Source: Dermatophagoides farinae (Eukaryota > Arthropoda > Arachnida > Sarcoptiformes > Pyroglyphidae). Taken from it: a stretch of 64,000 bases of DNA. The translations under genes and the position numbers were made by a program. Below are positions 12,171 to 24,422 of the stretch, piece after piece. Each line of letters opens with the position of its first letter. Within the stretch, counting starts at the first letter, position 1. The notes below the pieces were generated by a model that saw only the letters and a program-made list of their open reading frames with translations, had not been told where the DNA came from and made no database searches. The DNA lies in the NCBI RefSeq assembly GCF_024713945.1, contig NC_134681.1, forward strand, positions 3,883,501 to 3,947,500. The letters are read 5' to 3'.

Positions 12171-15100
12171 TTTTGGCTATCGTTTTTTATATTGGATTAA
12201 ATTGGATGAACGATTGATAAAGATATTGGTAAAAAAACGATAGATGGCACACTCTTGCAACCATATGCAAACAGACACACACACACACACACACTGGCGA
12301 ACACGTGTTTTGTTGATTTTTTTTTTATTTTGTTCTGTTTCTTTTATCTTTCGTATGGAAAACGAATTTGTATTCGTAATAAAACAATTAATTAATTTAA
12401 CAAAAAAAAAGTTAACGTGCAATGCACGTGCAAGTTTTTTTCGCAAGACAAATCAGACAAATTTTTTTTCCTTGTAAAAACGATAATTATGACAATGATG
12501 ATGATTATGATTGATAATGGGTAACGTTTTGTTTATCTCTAAATCAACATATTAATTTAGATCAATTGATTGATGGATTGTATGGCGACATTTTATAATG
12601 AAAAAAAAAATTCTGGCACATAACACTCGCACACACACAGACAGACGAAAATGTACCGATTTATAAAATCGGACATTGAAAATGGAAATAAAGATGGAAA
12701 TGGCACTTTTTTTTACGGTTATTATGCAAAAGTTGATCATCAATTAATATATAGCATTATTATATATGTCTGTTCACCTGTTGTTGCATATATAAAATGA
12801 TGATGATGATATTTTGTTGTTTTCTTTTGTTGTTGTCAAAAAACAATATAATTTTGTCGATATTTCATTGATGATGATGATGACATTTTACGTAACATTA
12901 TGATTTCATATCAAATGGATAAATCTGTCCAGAGCCATTTTTTAATGATTATTGTTGAGAAAAGAGATGAAAATTTGATTAATTAATTTTAATTTCAGAA
13001 ATTTTTTTTTTTAATTTTAAAATTCAGACACACACACACACACCAAAAACTTGAACAATAATAATTCAGTTATTATTCACAATGATGACTATGTTTATGT
13101 TGATATTGATGTTGATGATGATAATGATGATGATGATGATGACGATGATGATGATGAAATTTCAATATTTCTTTTCATCATCATCACTACGTTGATCTGT
13201 GGTTGTGATGTTTGATTTATTTCTTTTTTATTTCACTTTTTTATTTTCTTTTGGCTATTTTGATTGAACATCAAATCAAACTTCGATGGATGAAAGATGT
13301 GATCCTTTTTAAAAGCACTTCGTTTTCTCACATCGATCTCAATGTGATTATTTATCATTTATTTATATATATATATTCAATGTGATAGCAGCGATAATCA
13401 ATAATCAATAATCAATAATCATCATCAAATTTATAAACAATTTTTTTTTTATTGTATCAAATAATACCACTATGACAGATTTTTTTTCTGTTGTTATGAA
13501 CAACCAAACACACACACAAACAGATATATATCAGAAATCAGAAATTAAGATTTTTTGCACTGTAATATTTTTATGATGATGATATGGAGAAAATTTTTTT
13601 TTCTTCTGTACAATATGACGATGATGATGACAATTGTTGACCATTCCACTACTTGTTGCTTGCTTGCTCTCTCTCTCTCGCCTTTTCTTTCTGTAATCAA
13701 TGATTGGAAATCGATGATTTCTTTTTTTCTTTTATTATCTCGTCAATATTTGAGTATGATTGAAATTTCTTATCACACACACACACACATTTACAGGATT
13801 CACTCTCTCTCTCTCTCTCTCTCTCTCTGAGTCACATTTTTAAAAATTTAAAAAAAAATTGTAAAATTGAAAATAATTTCGATGATGATGACAAACAACA
13901 CTAGCACACGATATCGACAAAATCGATCCGAACAAAAAAAAATCGATTAAACTTTGAAATTCATATTTTTCGGTTTCAAACCACAAAAAAAAATTGCAAA
14001 CACATCACAATCAATCATCAATCAATCAATCAATCAATTTTTTTCATAATTATTATGAAGAAAAAAAATCAATGGCGCTACTGACAATTTTTTTTTCAAC
14101 ACTTGTTTTTTGATTTTTCAGTTGAATGAATCGATTGATCAATTGATTGATCAATTGATTGAACAAATATACCACAATTTTTTTCCCTCCAGTTAATAAT
14201 ATTCACTTTCATTGACCTAATGGTTTGTTTGTTTGTTCATATTGATTTTTCAGGTTGATTGGCCGATTTTTTTTCACTCCATTTCTTTGTTGTTGTTGTT
14301 GTTTTTGTTTTGTTGAGAAAAAAAAAGAACAAACAACGCAATTAAGCCCCAACAAAAAAAAAACACAAAAACATGATCAAAGGACCTAAGCACTCAATCA
14401 GATTAGATAAATTGTTGACAATTTTTTATTGAAATTTTTTTCCTTTGACATTTATTATCTGTTGTAAAATGTACCGAACAAACAAACGAAAAAAAAAAAC
14501 CAATGAAAAGGTCAATGTCAATGAGCAAAATGAATTTGAAACAAACAAAAAAAAAAATTCGGCTGAATAACAGCAGCAGCAGTAATGTGTGTGTGTGTGT
14601 GTGAAATAACCATACAGCTTGATTTGAAGGCTATATCTATCTTTAACCGACAGAAAAAACGAAACGAAACGAAACAAAATTTTTTTCGATGAAGAAAAGA
14701 CAAAATTTCAGTAGCAAATTTTATCAAAATTTATTTTTTTTTTTTTTGGTTATCATCATTATTATGATTATGATTAATTTTTTTTTTTCGGAGAAGAAGA
14801 AGAAGCGATCAAAGTTTTGTTTAAATGTTTTTTTTTTCACTGGATCCAACAAACAAAATTAGACGAAATGAATGGATCAAACAAAAAAAAATGTATCTAA
14901 AATTGACATGGAATTTAATCTTTACCGTTGTCAAAATTTTTTTTTTCATGAAAACTGGTGGGAATTGAATTAAAAAAAAAAAAAATCTGGAAACCAACGA
15001 TTATGCGATAAAATTTTTCCATGTTTTTTGTTCTCGTTGTTCTTTCTGTCTGCCTCTCTCTCTCTCTCTCTCTTTCTCTCTTTTGAACATTGAACTTGAA

Positions 15101-17021
15101 AATTATTTGAATATCCGTCAGGCAAACATGTTCATTTAGCTCTTTTTCTCAATGAATGCGATACGAATGTCTTGATTTGATTTGTTTTTTTTTCATTGAT
15201 TTTAATTTTGACAATCATAAAATTCATTGATTGATCATCATCATCATCATCATCATTCGATAATCATCATCTTGATTATTTTGACATTTCTGTTGTTGTT
15301 GTTGTTGTTTCTGTTGATTTTTTTGAAACTTTTGATATTTTTAAAATTTGAAAAAAAATTTACAAATTAGACTTTCGGTTGGACAGCAAAAAAAAAAACC
15401 AAAAACAAGAATATCCCTTCATATAATCATCGAACAACAAATATAACACACGAAATCAAACAGAAAAAAATAGCCCAATCTGGTCAATGACCAAAACAAA
15501 TTTTTTTTCTTTTCTGATGAACATTACTCATTATCATCATTTATCGTGGCAAAAACAACCACAACCACAACAACAACAACAACAACAAAATGAAAATTTT
15601 TTTTAATCGGACAAATTATAGAAAAAAAAGTGAAAATCAAAAAAAAAAAAAAAAAAAGATATAACATGATGATAGACAAACAAAACAAGATAAAAAAGTG
15701 AAAAAAAAAATAAATAAAAAACTGAAAACAAGTGACAATCATTAGCCATTATGGTCTTCATTACAGCCATATTATCAATAAATGATGATGGTAAACAAAA
15801 TTGAGACAATAATCGATTCAGACATTGTTGCGACCAGAAAAAAAAAATAAATATCAACAACCTATTTTGACAACGGCGGCCAATTATTTTACGAATGAAA
15901 ATGAAATTTTTTTGTTTTTTTTTCTTCTTTTTGAATGACATTAACCCCTTTCTTTCTATGTTTATCGCTCATTTTATCTAATGGTAGGACAATTTTTTTT
16001 TTCTATTGATGATGATAAATGTATGTTGCATAGTTTGTTTACATAAATAATAAACATGACTTCTGTATTTTTTTTCTGGATCATCTCCTATTCAATTTAT
16101 TTTTTTTTCTTTAGATTATCATATATTTAGATGGGCTACTGCCCCGGAACCCTGTTCTGATAATAATGATGGGTTCATGGATCAGATTTTTTTTTTCATT
16201 AACCGATTGATCTAGTCTCTGTCATTATTTTTTTTTGTTTCTTGTTTTTTGGGTACATGTTTCGAAAATGGGATACCATATGATCATCGATTTTGATATG
16301 AGGAAAAAAATTTTTTTTGGACATTTGGACTTTCTAATGAATTCTGATGAATGAAAAATGTTTTTTTCTTTCCATTTTGCTCAATTGATGATAAAAAAAT
16401 TGATTAAAATTAATTTTTTTTTTGATTGATTGATTGATTGAATATGGCATTTTCATCGCCTGCATTTCCAATCATTCATCGCCATAATTTTAATTAATTA
16501 ATCAATCAATTTTTTCATTCAATGGAAAAATAAAAAATGTTGAAAAAAAAATTTCCAGCAACCAAATTGAATGAAACAACCAATCAATAAATAAATGATG
16601 AACTTGAATATATGTCTATATAGACTACTTTAATACGAAATATATCAGAATGAATGAAGAAGAAAAAAAATCATGCATACAGCGAATGATAGATTTGATT
16701 GAAAATGATCATAATGTCAACAACAACAACAGCAACAACAGCAACAGCAACAGCAACGGCAGAAGTATCGATCATTGATTGAAATCAAATCACAAAATCT
16801 TGAAATTAATCATCAATCAAATTTAAAAAGATTTCATTATAATTTGGCTATATATATAATCATTGCACTTGAAAAATGATTTTTTTTTCTGATCGCTTCA
16901 TGTCACCTTTTTCCAGATTTTTTTTTTTGCTCAGATTGATTGATTGAATGATTGCATGATTGACGGATGAAAATGGTTCCATGATGTTGTTGTTGTTGTT
17001 GTGTGTTTGTGTGTTTGTGTG

Positions 17022-17053
<32 letters not shown>

Positions 17054-17693
17054 CGTCAATGATGATCATCATCCCATATATTTTAATTGAATAATCAGGA
17101 CAGTGATGAATAAAACACAAAACAAAACAAAACAAAAAAAACATAAAAACAAAATTTATGGCTAACGATAATGATCTTGATTGAAATCATTTGATCAATA
17201 TATATGATGGATGGATATATATTTTTTTCCACACAAAATTTTTAGCTACTACTTGATATTTGAGTTCATTTCTAGTTCATTGATGTATTGATGAATTTAG
17301 ATTAGTTGTGCAAAAAAAATTATACATTTTTTTTCTTTCCTTCTGGCAACCTATTCTGAATTGGTTTTCAAAATTTTTGTTTGTTTTTCACACTGATAAT
17401 AATAATCGTACGTCATAAAAAAAAATTAATTGTTGGCTTTTTCTTTATTTTTATTCATTCAAAATGTAATATCATCATCATCATCATCATTGATATATAT
17501 AAATTAATCACGAAAAAAAAAACTAATCATGACAGTCTAGCGTAATAGTTTGTGTGTGTGTGGGTGTATTTGCCGTATTTTTTTTCATTTTATGTGTTTA
17601 TCAAAAAACAAACAAACAATTTTTTTTTCTGAATCTGAATCAGGGAGTAGAAACGACAAATGAAAAATTTTATATAACTCACATCGATCATCA

Positions 17694-17724
<31 letters not shown>

Positions 17725-17738
17725 GAATGAATGAATGA
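17694..17738. repeat. (ATTG)n-(AATG)n tetranucleotide tract
   Basis: About seven ATTG units run directly into four GAAT units, making a compound 45 bp tetranucleotide repeat. ATTG/AATC tetranucleotides recur through the whole gene-free stretch (for example 19193-19220 and 25985-26010), so this is one of the longer members of a common local class. Confidence 0.8.
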
Positions 17739-20250
17739 AAATGAAATGTAATGTTGATTGCTGGAATTCATCAATTCAATTCAATTAATAATCTCAACCA
17801 TCGTTGAGTTTTTAATTAAGAATTGCGAAATGTTTAAATATTTGTCCTGACTTTTCTTTTTTGTGGTTTTTTTCATTGATTCCAAAATAATTTTTTTTTT
17901 GGGAAATTTTTTTTTTCAATTTCGATTTTGTAACAATATTGTGTAACACTATAGCAGTAGCGAGAAACAAAAAATTTGTTTATTTTAGATTAATATCGAT
18001 GATAGAAAATTGATCGATTGATTTATGGATGGATGGATGGATGTACTTTTTTTTTCTTTTCCTTTTTTTACTTTTCCTTTTATATTTTTTTTTTCGTACA
18101 TTCACCTATCAAATATGATGATCACAGTATCCCAGCCATATTAGTACACACACATACAGACACAGACACATAAATCGAATCACCACCGATTGAATGATTG
18201 TCTAATTGATCAAATCACCGAACCGACCGATCGATGATCTGAATCCAAACATCATCATCACCATCATCGTTATCGAATCAAGAAATAGCGACAGAGAGAG
18301 AGAGAGAGACAGAAAGAAATGGAAAAAAATGAAATAAAATCATCATTCTCAAGTACAAGAGACACACACACACAAAAAAAACCAGATGAGAATAGAAATA
18401 TACCCAAAAATAAGTTTTTTCTTTTCTTCTCAAAATAAACACCTAAATCAAATAAAAATGTATTAATTACTTATCATGCATGTTACACTAATTACGAAAC
18501 AAACAAACAAACAAAATTCATTTCAAATGAAAAAAAAAACAATCTAGAATTTTTTTTTTGGGGGGGGGATCGATAATATGAAAAAAAAATTTCTTTTCAT
18601 TTTGATAATGCAGTATTATTTTACAAGTGGATAGAAAAAATTTGTATGAATTTTTTTTTATCATTATTGTGCTCTGTCTGTATGTGTGTGGGTGTGTGCG
18701 AGTTAGTGAGTGAGTGAGTGAGTGGTATGTTACATACATTCAGTGCAAACAATGTTCATCATCGATTATCATCGACGACGACGATGATGATGATCATGAT
18801 GATGATGATGATGATCAAATCTGATTTCTGATCCGATTTGATCCACATTGATCCGATTTGTTCCGAATTTTTTTTTCTTTGTAGACTTCAATCCTAAGAA
18901 ATTAGATTGGATGATATAAAAAATGTATTTTTTTCGACAACAACAACAACAATGATGATGATGATGATGATTTTGCTTATTTTTCCAAATTATTATCATG
19001 GCTAAAAATAATTTCTATTTCTATGAAAAGAAAAAAAAACATTCGTGGCATTAGTAGAGTTTCATTTTTTTTTAGTTCTACTAGAATTCTCATTCAATTT
19101 AAAGTAGATTAATTTTCTGTAAAACGTGAAAAATCTCAAGGATCGATAATATACACTATAAACATTGATTGATTGTGCAATATGAATATTTTCAATCAAT
19201 CAATCAATCAATCAATCAATATAAATCAATCAAATTATTAATCTATTTGATAGGATCAATTTTTCGTTACTCTTTGGTTGCTCTTCGATCATGTCATCAT
19301 CATGAAAATAAATTGTAAATTTTTCCATTGCTTCTATAAAATGAAACAATCCAAATAATAATAAATGAAAAAAAAATAAATCATTTTTAATCAATCAATC
19401 GATTGATTGATCATCATGATCAAATGAATAAACAAAACAAAAATGAAATAAATTTGATGACATTTTCACATTTTTTTTTTGTTTTGACAATCAATCAATC
19501 AATGAAACGAGAGAATCTAAAAAAAATGTACATTATTTTTCATTGGATCACTAGTCCATCATCATCATCATCATCATCATCATCGTGGATGACACATGCA
19601 CATGAAACATTAACCTTTTTTTTCTGTCTGTCTGTTTGTTTGTTTGTTTCTGGGTTACTGTTAATTTTTTTTTCTGTTTGTTTTTCATTTTCTGATTCAT
19701 CGTTGATCATCATCATTCATAATTGAAACAATAACACAATAATCACACAACTGAAAGGACGTCCCATTCTTGAAAAAAAAGACAAGCCTACAATAATAAT
19801 AATAATAAGCATCTTGAAAGTGTTTATTATAATAATCAAGAACAACGAAAAGAAGAAAATTTTTTTTTTTGTTCCCCATCATCTATCGACAATCGATCGG
19901 GTTGAAAAAAAAAATTTTTTTTTGAACAGCCAATCATCGTCAATCAATCAATCAATCAAATTCAGCCAAAAACAAAAAACCTGAAACCAGAAAAAAATAT
20001 ATGAAAAAAAATATTAGATTTTGAACTTTGTACATTGATGTGAAGAAACAAGAAATTTTCTCGACATTTTTTTTTTTTGGTTGTTTCAATCGTTGGTTGG
20101 GTTGTTGCCATTTTGATTTTGCCCAGTTTGTATTTTTAATCAATTGAAATTGAAGAACCGGAAATTTTTCCTTTTTTTTGACAAATAATTCAATACTTGT
20201 TTTTTTTACCAAATGATTATGATGATTTGTTTGATCGAATGATCAATCAA

Positions 20251-20278
20251 TCAATCAATCGATTAATCGATTGATTGA
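20251..20278. repeat. 28-bp perfect palindrome in AATC repeats
   Basis: The sequence reads the same on both strands around a centre between 20264 and 20265. It arises where AATC units meet GATT units through a central GATTAATC. It could extrude a cruciform or be a homeodomain-type ATTA site, but repeat turnover alone explains it. Confidence 0.8.
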
Positions 20279-22754
20279 CATTTGGTAGTCGTTTGTCTTG
20301 TGATTTTGGCCAATCAAATTTTGTCTATATATATTTAATAATAATTTAATTTTTCATCACACGCATCATAACACATATATATCGATAATTTTTTTTTTAT
20401 TTGATGAAAAAAAAATTACAAATCAAATCAAATCAAATGAAAAAAAAATCAAATCGAATCAAATCGGATCAATATGAATTGAACCGATTTTAACCAGTTT
20501 TAACCGAACAGTTTTTTTTCCATTTCAACATAACGTATAAATGTGTGTGTGTGTGTGTGAGTGGGTGTGTGTGTGTGTTGATTTGATTTTTTTTTCTGGT
20601 TGCTGATAACAACAAAATTAGTTGAACACAAGTTTCAAGTTTCGAGCAACTTTTTTTTTCTTCTCGTCGTCGTCGTCGTCGTCGTAGTAGTGGCCACCAT
20701 AATGCGTGTAATTATAATGATGATTAAAATGAAACAAAAAATTTCACACATCATGATTATATTGTCGGTGTTTTCAATAATTAAATCTTTCAATTTTAAT
20801 TTGATGATTTTTTTTGTTGTTCGTACTCTAATTATTTTTTTTCTATGATTGACGTCATCGTCATTGTTGTTGTTGTTGTTGTTTTAATCGAATCAAACAT
20901 TCATTGTTTGGATTTTGTCTGTTTTTTTTTGTCGAAAATCTTCGAATTCGAGATTTATTTACCAGAGAAAAAAAAATATGAGAATTCCAATGAAAACAAA
21001 ACGAAAAAAAAACCACACAAATTCAATGCCAATCATGTAAACAAAAATCCAGTAATACATTAAGTAGCCTCGTGCCTCTTTATTTTTTGATGATGATGAT
21101 GATGATGTTGGTTTGACTGTTGTTTTTGTTTTTTTTTTCATTCATTCATTTATCATATATTCAATATATTCGAAACGATTTCCGTCGGAAAAATAACTGA
21201 TCCTAATAGAAAAAAAAAATTTTCTCTCTCTCTCTATTTTCATTAAGAAATTGATCATTGAAGAGCAATGAAAAACAAAAAAAAATATAGAAAAGAAAAA
21301 CAAAAATGATAAATTTTCGCTTGTTGATGGCAATGATGATGGCCATGCATGTATGCATGGCAATGTTTCATGGTTCCTTTTTTTTGAATGTCTTTCAATG
21401 TTATTTTTTTTCTCGTGTTTACTTTGTGGTGAAAGAAAAAAAAATGAAAATCAAAAAAATCGGTTGCCATACATTTACAATTTGTATATAATAATAATAA
21501 TAATAAAAAAATAATTGTGCTATAATATTTCAATCAATCAATCGAAACCAAAAGAAAAAATGAAAAAAATGATCGATATTGAAATTGAAATGAAAATAAT
21601 AAATCAAAATCCATCAATCTACTCTCATTAATACAGGAATGATGATGATGATGATTGTGATATAATAAACCAAATTCAATGCCAAGGCTTATAGACAAGA
21701 AAAGGTGATAAACAAAAACAGAAAAAAAAAATTAAAATGAAATGAAATAAAATGAAATTTAGCAAGATGAATAAAATGATAAAACAAAGAAAAATAAAAT
21801 ATCATGATCAGTACAAAATAATGTGAAACAAAAAATTTGATAAACATTGACAGCAGCCATTACATTACACAAAAATCGATCAATCAGGCCAACAACAACA
21901 ACAACAACAACAAAATTGATTTTCATGAACTATTTTTAGTTTAATTTCAATTATATACACACACCCACTTAACAACCCATTTTTTTTCTCTTGTTTGTTC
22001 ACCATCATTCTCATGTCCATCCATAAGAAAACAAAACCATCGATATTGATTGAAATGATTTAGAAAAAAAAATCATTCCATGGCCATTTTAGTGTATTAA
22101 AATATCAAATATCAAAATGGTTAGCAAAATAAAAAAAAAATCAAAACAAAAAAAAATTTCAAGCATCCATCCATATATATATATATATATATATTGTTTA
22201 ATGAGATTATCAAATACTTAGTGAGTAAAAAGAGAAAGAAAATCTCTCGAATTTTCTCGATTAAGATTGGCAAATTTTTTTTTCACCATTCCAACGTCTT
22301 ACATAAACAATGATGAATTAATGAAGAAAGAGAGAGAGACTGGAAGCAAGATTTGTTGTCATGGTTTGGTATTTGGTTTGATTAGTTGGAATTGAAAAAC
22401 AAAACACAAAACAAAACAAAACAAGAAAAACGAAAACAAAAACAGAAAAAAAATAGATAGATAGATTTTCACTTTTTTTTCTCTCTCTCTCTCTCCACAA
22501 TCATCGATCAAAGTTCATGAAATTTTTTTTTCTTCTTTCTGGCCAATCTAATAAATCGAAGTGGAAAAAAATGGAAAAAAAAGAGGATAGGATACACCCG
22601 ATTCAGGCGAAAAAAAAAGTTGAAGATAATTTTTTGTGTTTTTTTTTTGTTTTGAAAATTTTTAATTGGCAGCAAAAAAAAAATTGAAAGAACAAAAAGA
22701 TTGTAAATAATGAAAATTTGGCACCTGATTCACTCGACACACGTGTAACAACCA

Positions 22755-23988
22755 TTACATCCAACGTGCACGTTGTGCAAAAATCTGTCCTTGTAATGAT
22801 CGTGCAAGAAACATTGCAAATAGCTATTTGAAAACCAGGAAAAAAAATTTTGAAAATTAGTTACGAAAAAAAACCAAAAAAAAAAAAAAAAAATTACCTG
22901 TGCCAATGCTGATCCAAGACAAACGATTGCAACCAAATTCATATTACGATCAACCAATTCACTAATAGCTTCCACACATCCACGTGTATAAACATATTTA
23001 TTAATTTCAACCACTGAACTTAGATTCTGCATATTATAGCCACACATTGAATTGATTTCTGTCTGTTTTGTTTATTTGATAATAAAGGGGTATTGAGAAA
23101 AAAAAAATTTTTTGAACTGGAATAGAAATCAACGTTACCTTTAGATTACGACAACAGGAAAAAGGCACAGCACAACGTTCAGAACTTGGATTAATAAATG
23201 TACAATTAAAATAGATATTCATTGACCAATCTTTATAGCCATGATCCGAAATGCCACAACATTTAAATTGTAGCTGTATTATATCGATTAAATTCTGTAA
23301 ATTTGAATCTTCACGATATTTTGTAATCATATCTTTTGATAGATGATCTTTAAGGAAATGTAAAACTGTTTGTGGAAATACAAATGCCAAACTTGATATT
23401 GTAACTTCACCCACAAATAATATTAACAGCATTAATGAATACTGGTAAACAAAAAAATTGAAAACAAAAAACCAGACAAAATTATCATTTCAATACTAAG
23501 CAATAAATCAATGTACTGACCAATTTGATAAGGCAAAGATTTTCACGTAATGCTCCTAAACAACCCATTAAACTCATTGAAAATATAACCGAACCAGAAA
23601 ATACTAATGCCACCGATATATGTAAAATGAAATCGAAAATATTACGCAATTTGAATAGATTGTATTCATATTCTTCGAAAAAAGACCAAACACCTAATGA
23701 AATCAATGTTGTACCAATTAGCCAGAATATAAGATTGAAAAAGAATAATGAATATTTAACATATGGTGATATGAATGTAAAATCTTCATCCAATAATGGT
23801 GGACAATGACGACAATGATGATGATGATGATGAGATGTTTGTGAATGTTGAATGGCAGCAGCAGCAGCTTGATTACGATTATAATGATTGCTTGAATTAT
23901 GGCCACAATTACGATTACGGCGATGATTTGGCTGTCCACGAGCATAATGATAATTTATCTGATTATTTTGATGACGATTCATCATCAT
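22755..23988 (-). CDS. TspanC8 tetraspanin, TSPAN33-like (4 exons, 334 aa)
   Basis: Four-pass membrane scaffold protein. TspanC8 members are known to escort and regulate the sheddase ADAM10. Exons: 23988-23521, 23441-23139, 23062-22898, 22823-22755, all phase 0. TM segments lie at about 79-101, 121-143, 157-178 and 298-320. The large extracellular loop has CCG (217-219), the YKDWSMNIYFNC block, an ERC and PFSCC motif, MCGYN and a final YTRGC, giving eight cysteines, the TspanC8 hallmark. FTFISPYVKYSLFFFN before TM1 and YREDSNLQNLID in the loop resemble TSPAN33 most closely. The GCLGALREN motif follows TM2. An in-frame TAA upstream supports the start at 23988. An extra N-terminal cytoplasmic stretch of about 60 residues is Asn/His/Arg-rich with six consecutive His beside CRHC. 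The first donor (gtcagt) is slightly off consensus but gives the family-correct join. Confidence 0.95.
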
Positions 23989-24422
23989 TATTGATCTTGG
24001 ATTATTTACAGGTTAGATAAAAATTCTATGTTTTTCTTTTTTTTGGAACTAAAATGAAAAATTTAACACAAAACAAAAACTCAATCACAATTCAGAAACC
24101 AGAATCATTTATTCGACTCACACAGACTCAGTTTGATTTGGATAACAATCATCATCATCATTTATGTATGTAAAGATTTGGAGCAAGAGAAAAAGATTTT
24201 GTTCCAAAATTGATTTATATAGTAAAAAAAAAAAATTTCAACGAAAAAAAACAGAACTTACAGCGCCATCTACTAACAATGGATTCAAACATTATTCCAA
24301 ATGATAACATTTTTTTATAATTTTATTATCCAATTTTAAATTTTAAATTTTAAGTTAAATTCAAAATACGACGCACGAAAAACAATGATTAAATTATGAG
24401 CTAAACTAGAAGAGAAAAAATT
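23989..24422. other. Short spacer between tetraspanin start and M13 stop
   Basis: These 434 bp separate two genes on the - strand lying head to tail. The part nearest 24422 should be the 3' UTR of the LRR-M13 locus and the part nearest 23989 the promoter and 5' UTR of the tetraspanin gene. Only AT-rich sequence and poly-A tracts are visible apart from the poly-A hexamer annotated separately. Confidence 0.6.
24322..24327 (-). terminator. Polyadenylation signal of the LRR-M13 locus
   Basis: AATAAA on the - strand (TTTATT on +), about 96 nt downstream of the TGA stop at 24425-24423. It lies in the spacer before the next gene, the tetraspanin. It is the only canonical hexamer seen there. No AATAAA or ATTAAA occurs between the LRR and M13 parts of the locus, which fits a single transcript ending here. 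Confidence 0.6.

Larger units (their letters stand above)
12171..22754. other. Gene-free stretch of about 10.6 kb, microsatellite-rich
   Basis: Lies 5' of the kinase gene and 3' of the tetraspanin gene. No exon with family similarity was found. It is dominated by poly-A/T, (CA)n, (CT)n, (ATG/CAT)n, (TTG)n and (AATC)n repeats. Examples are CT at 13802-13828, CT at 15056-15073, GATT/GAAT at 17694-17738 and AATC at 19193-19220. One GC-richer patch near 16115-16190 sits after a good splice acceptor but has no clear donor. Promoter and 5' UTR of the kinase gene probably lie in the first few hundred bases. Nothing else could be supported. Confidence 0.6.
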
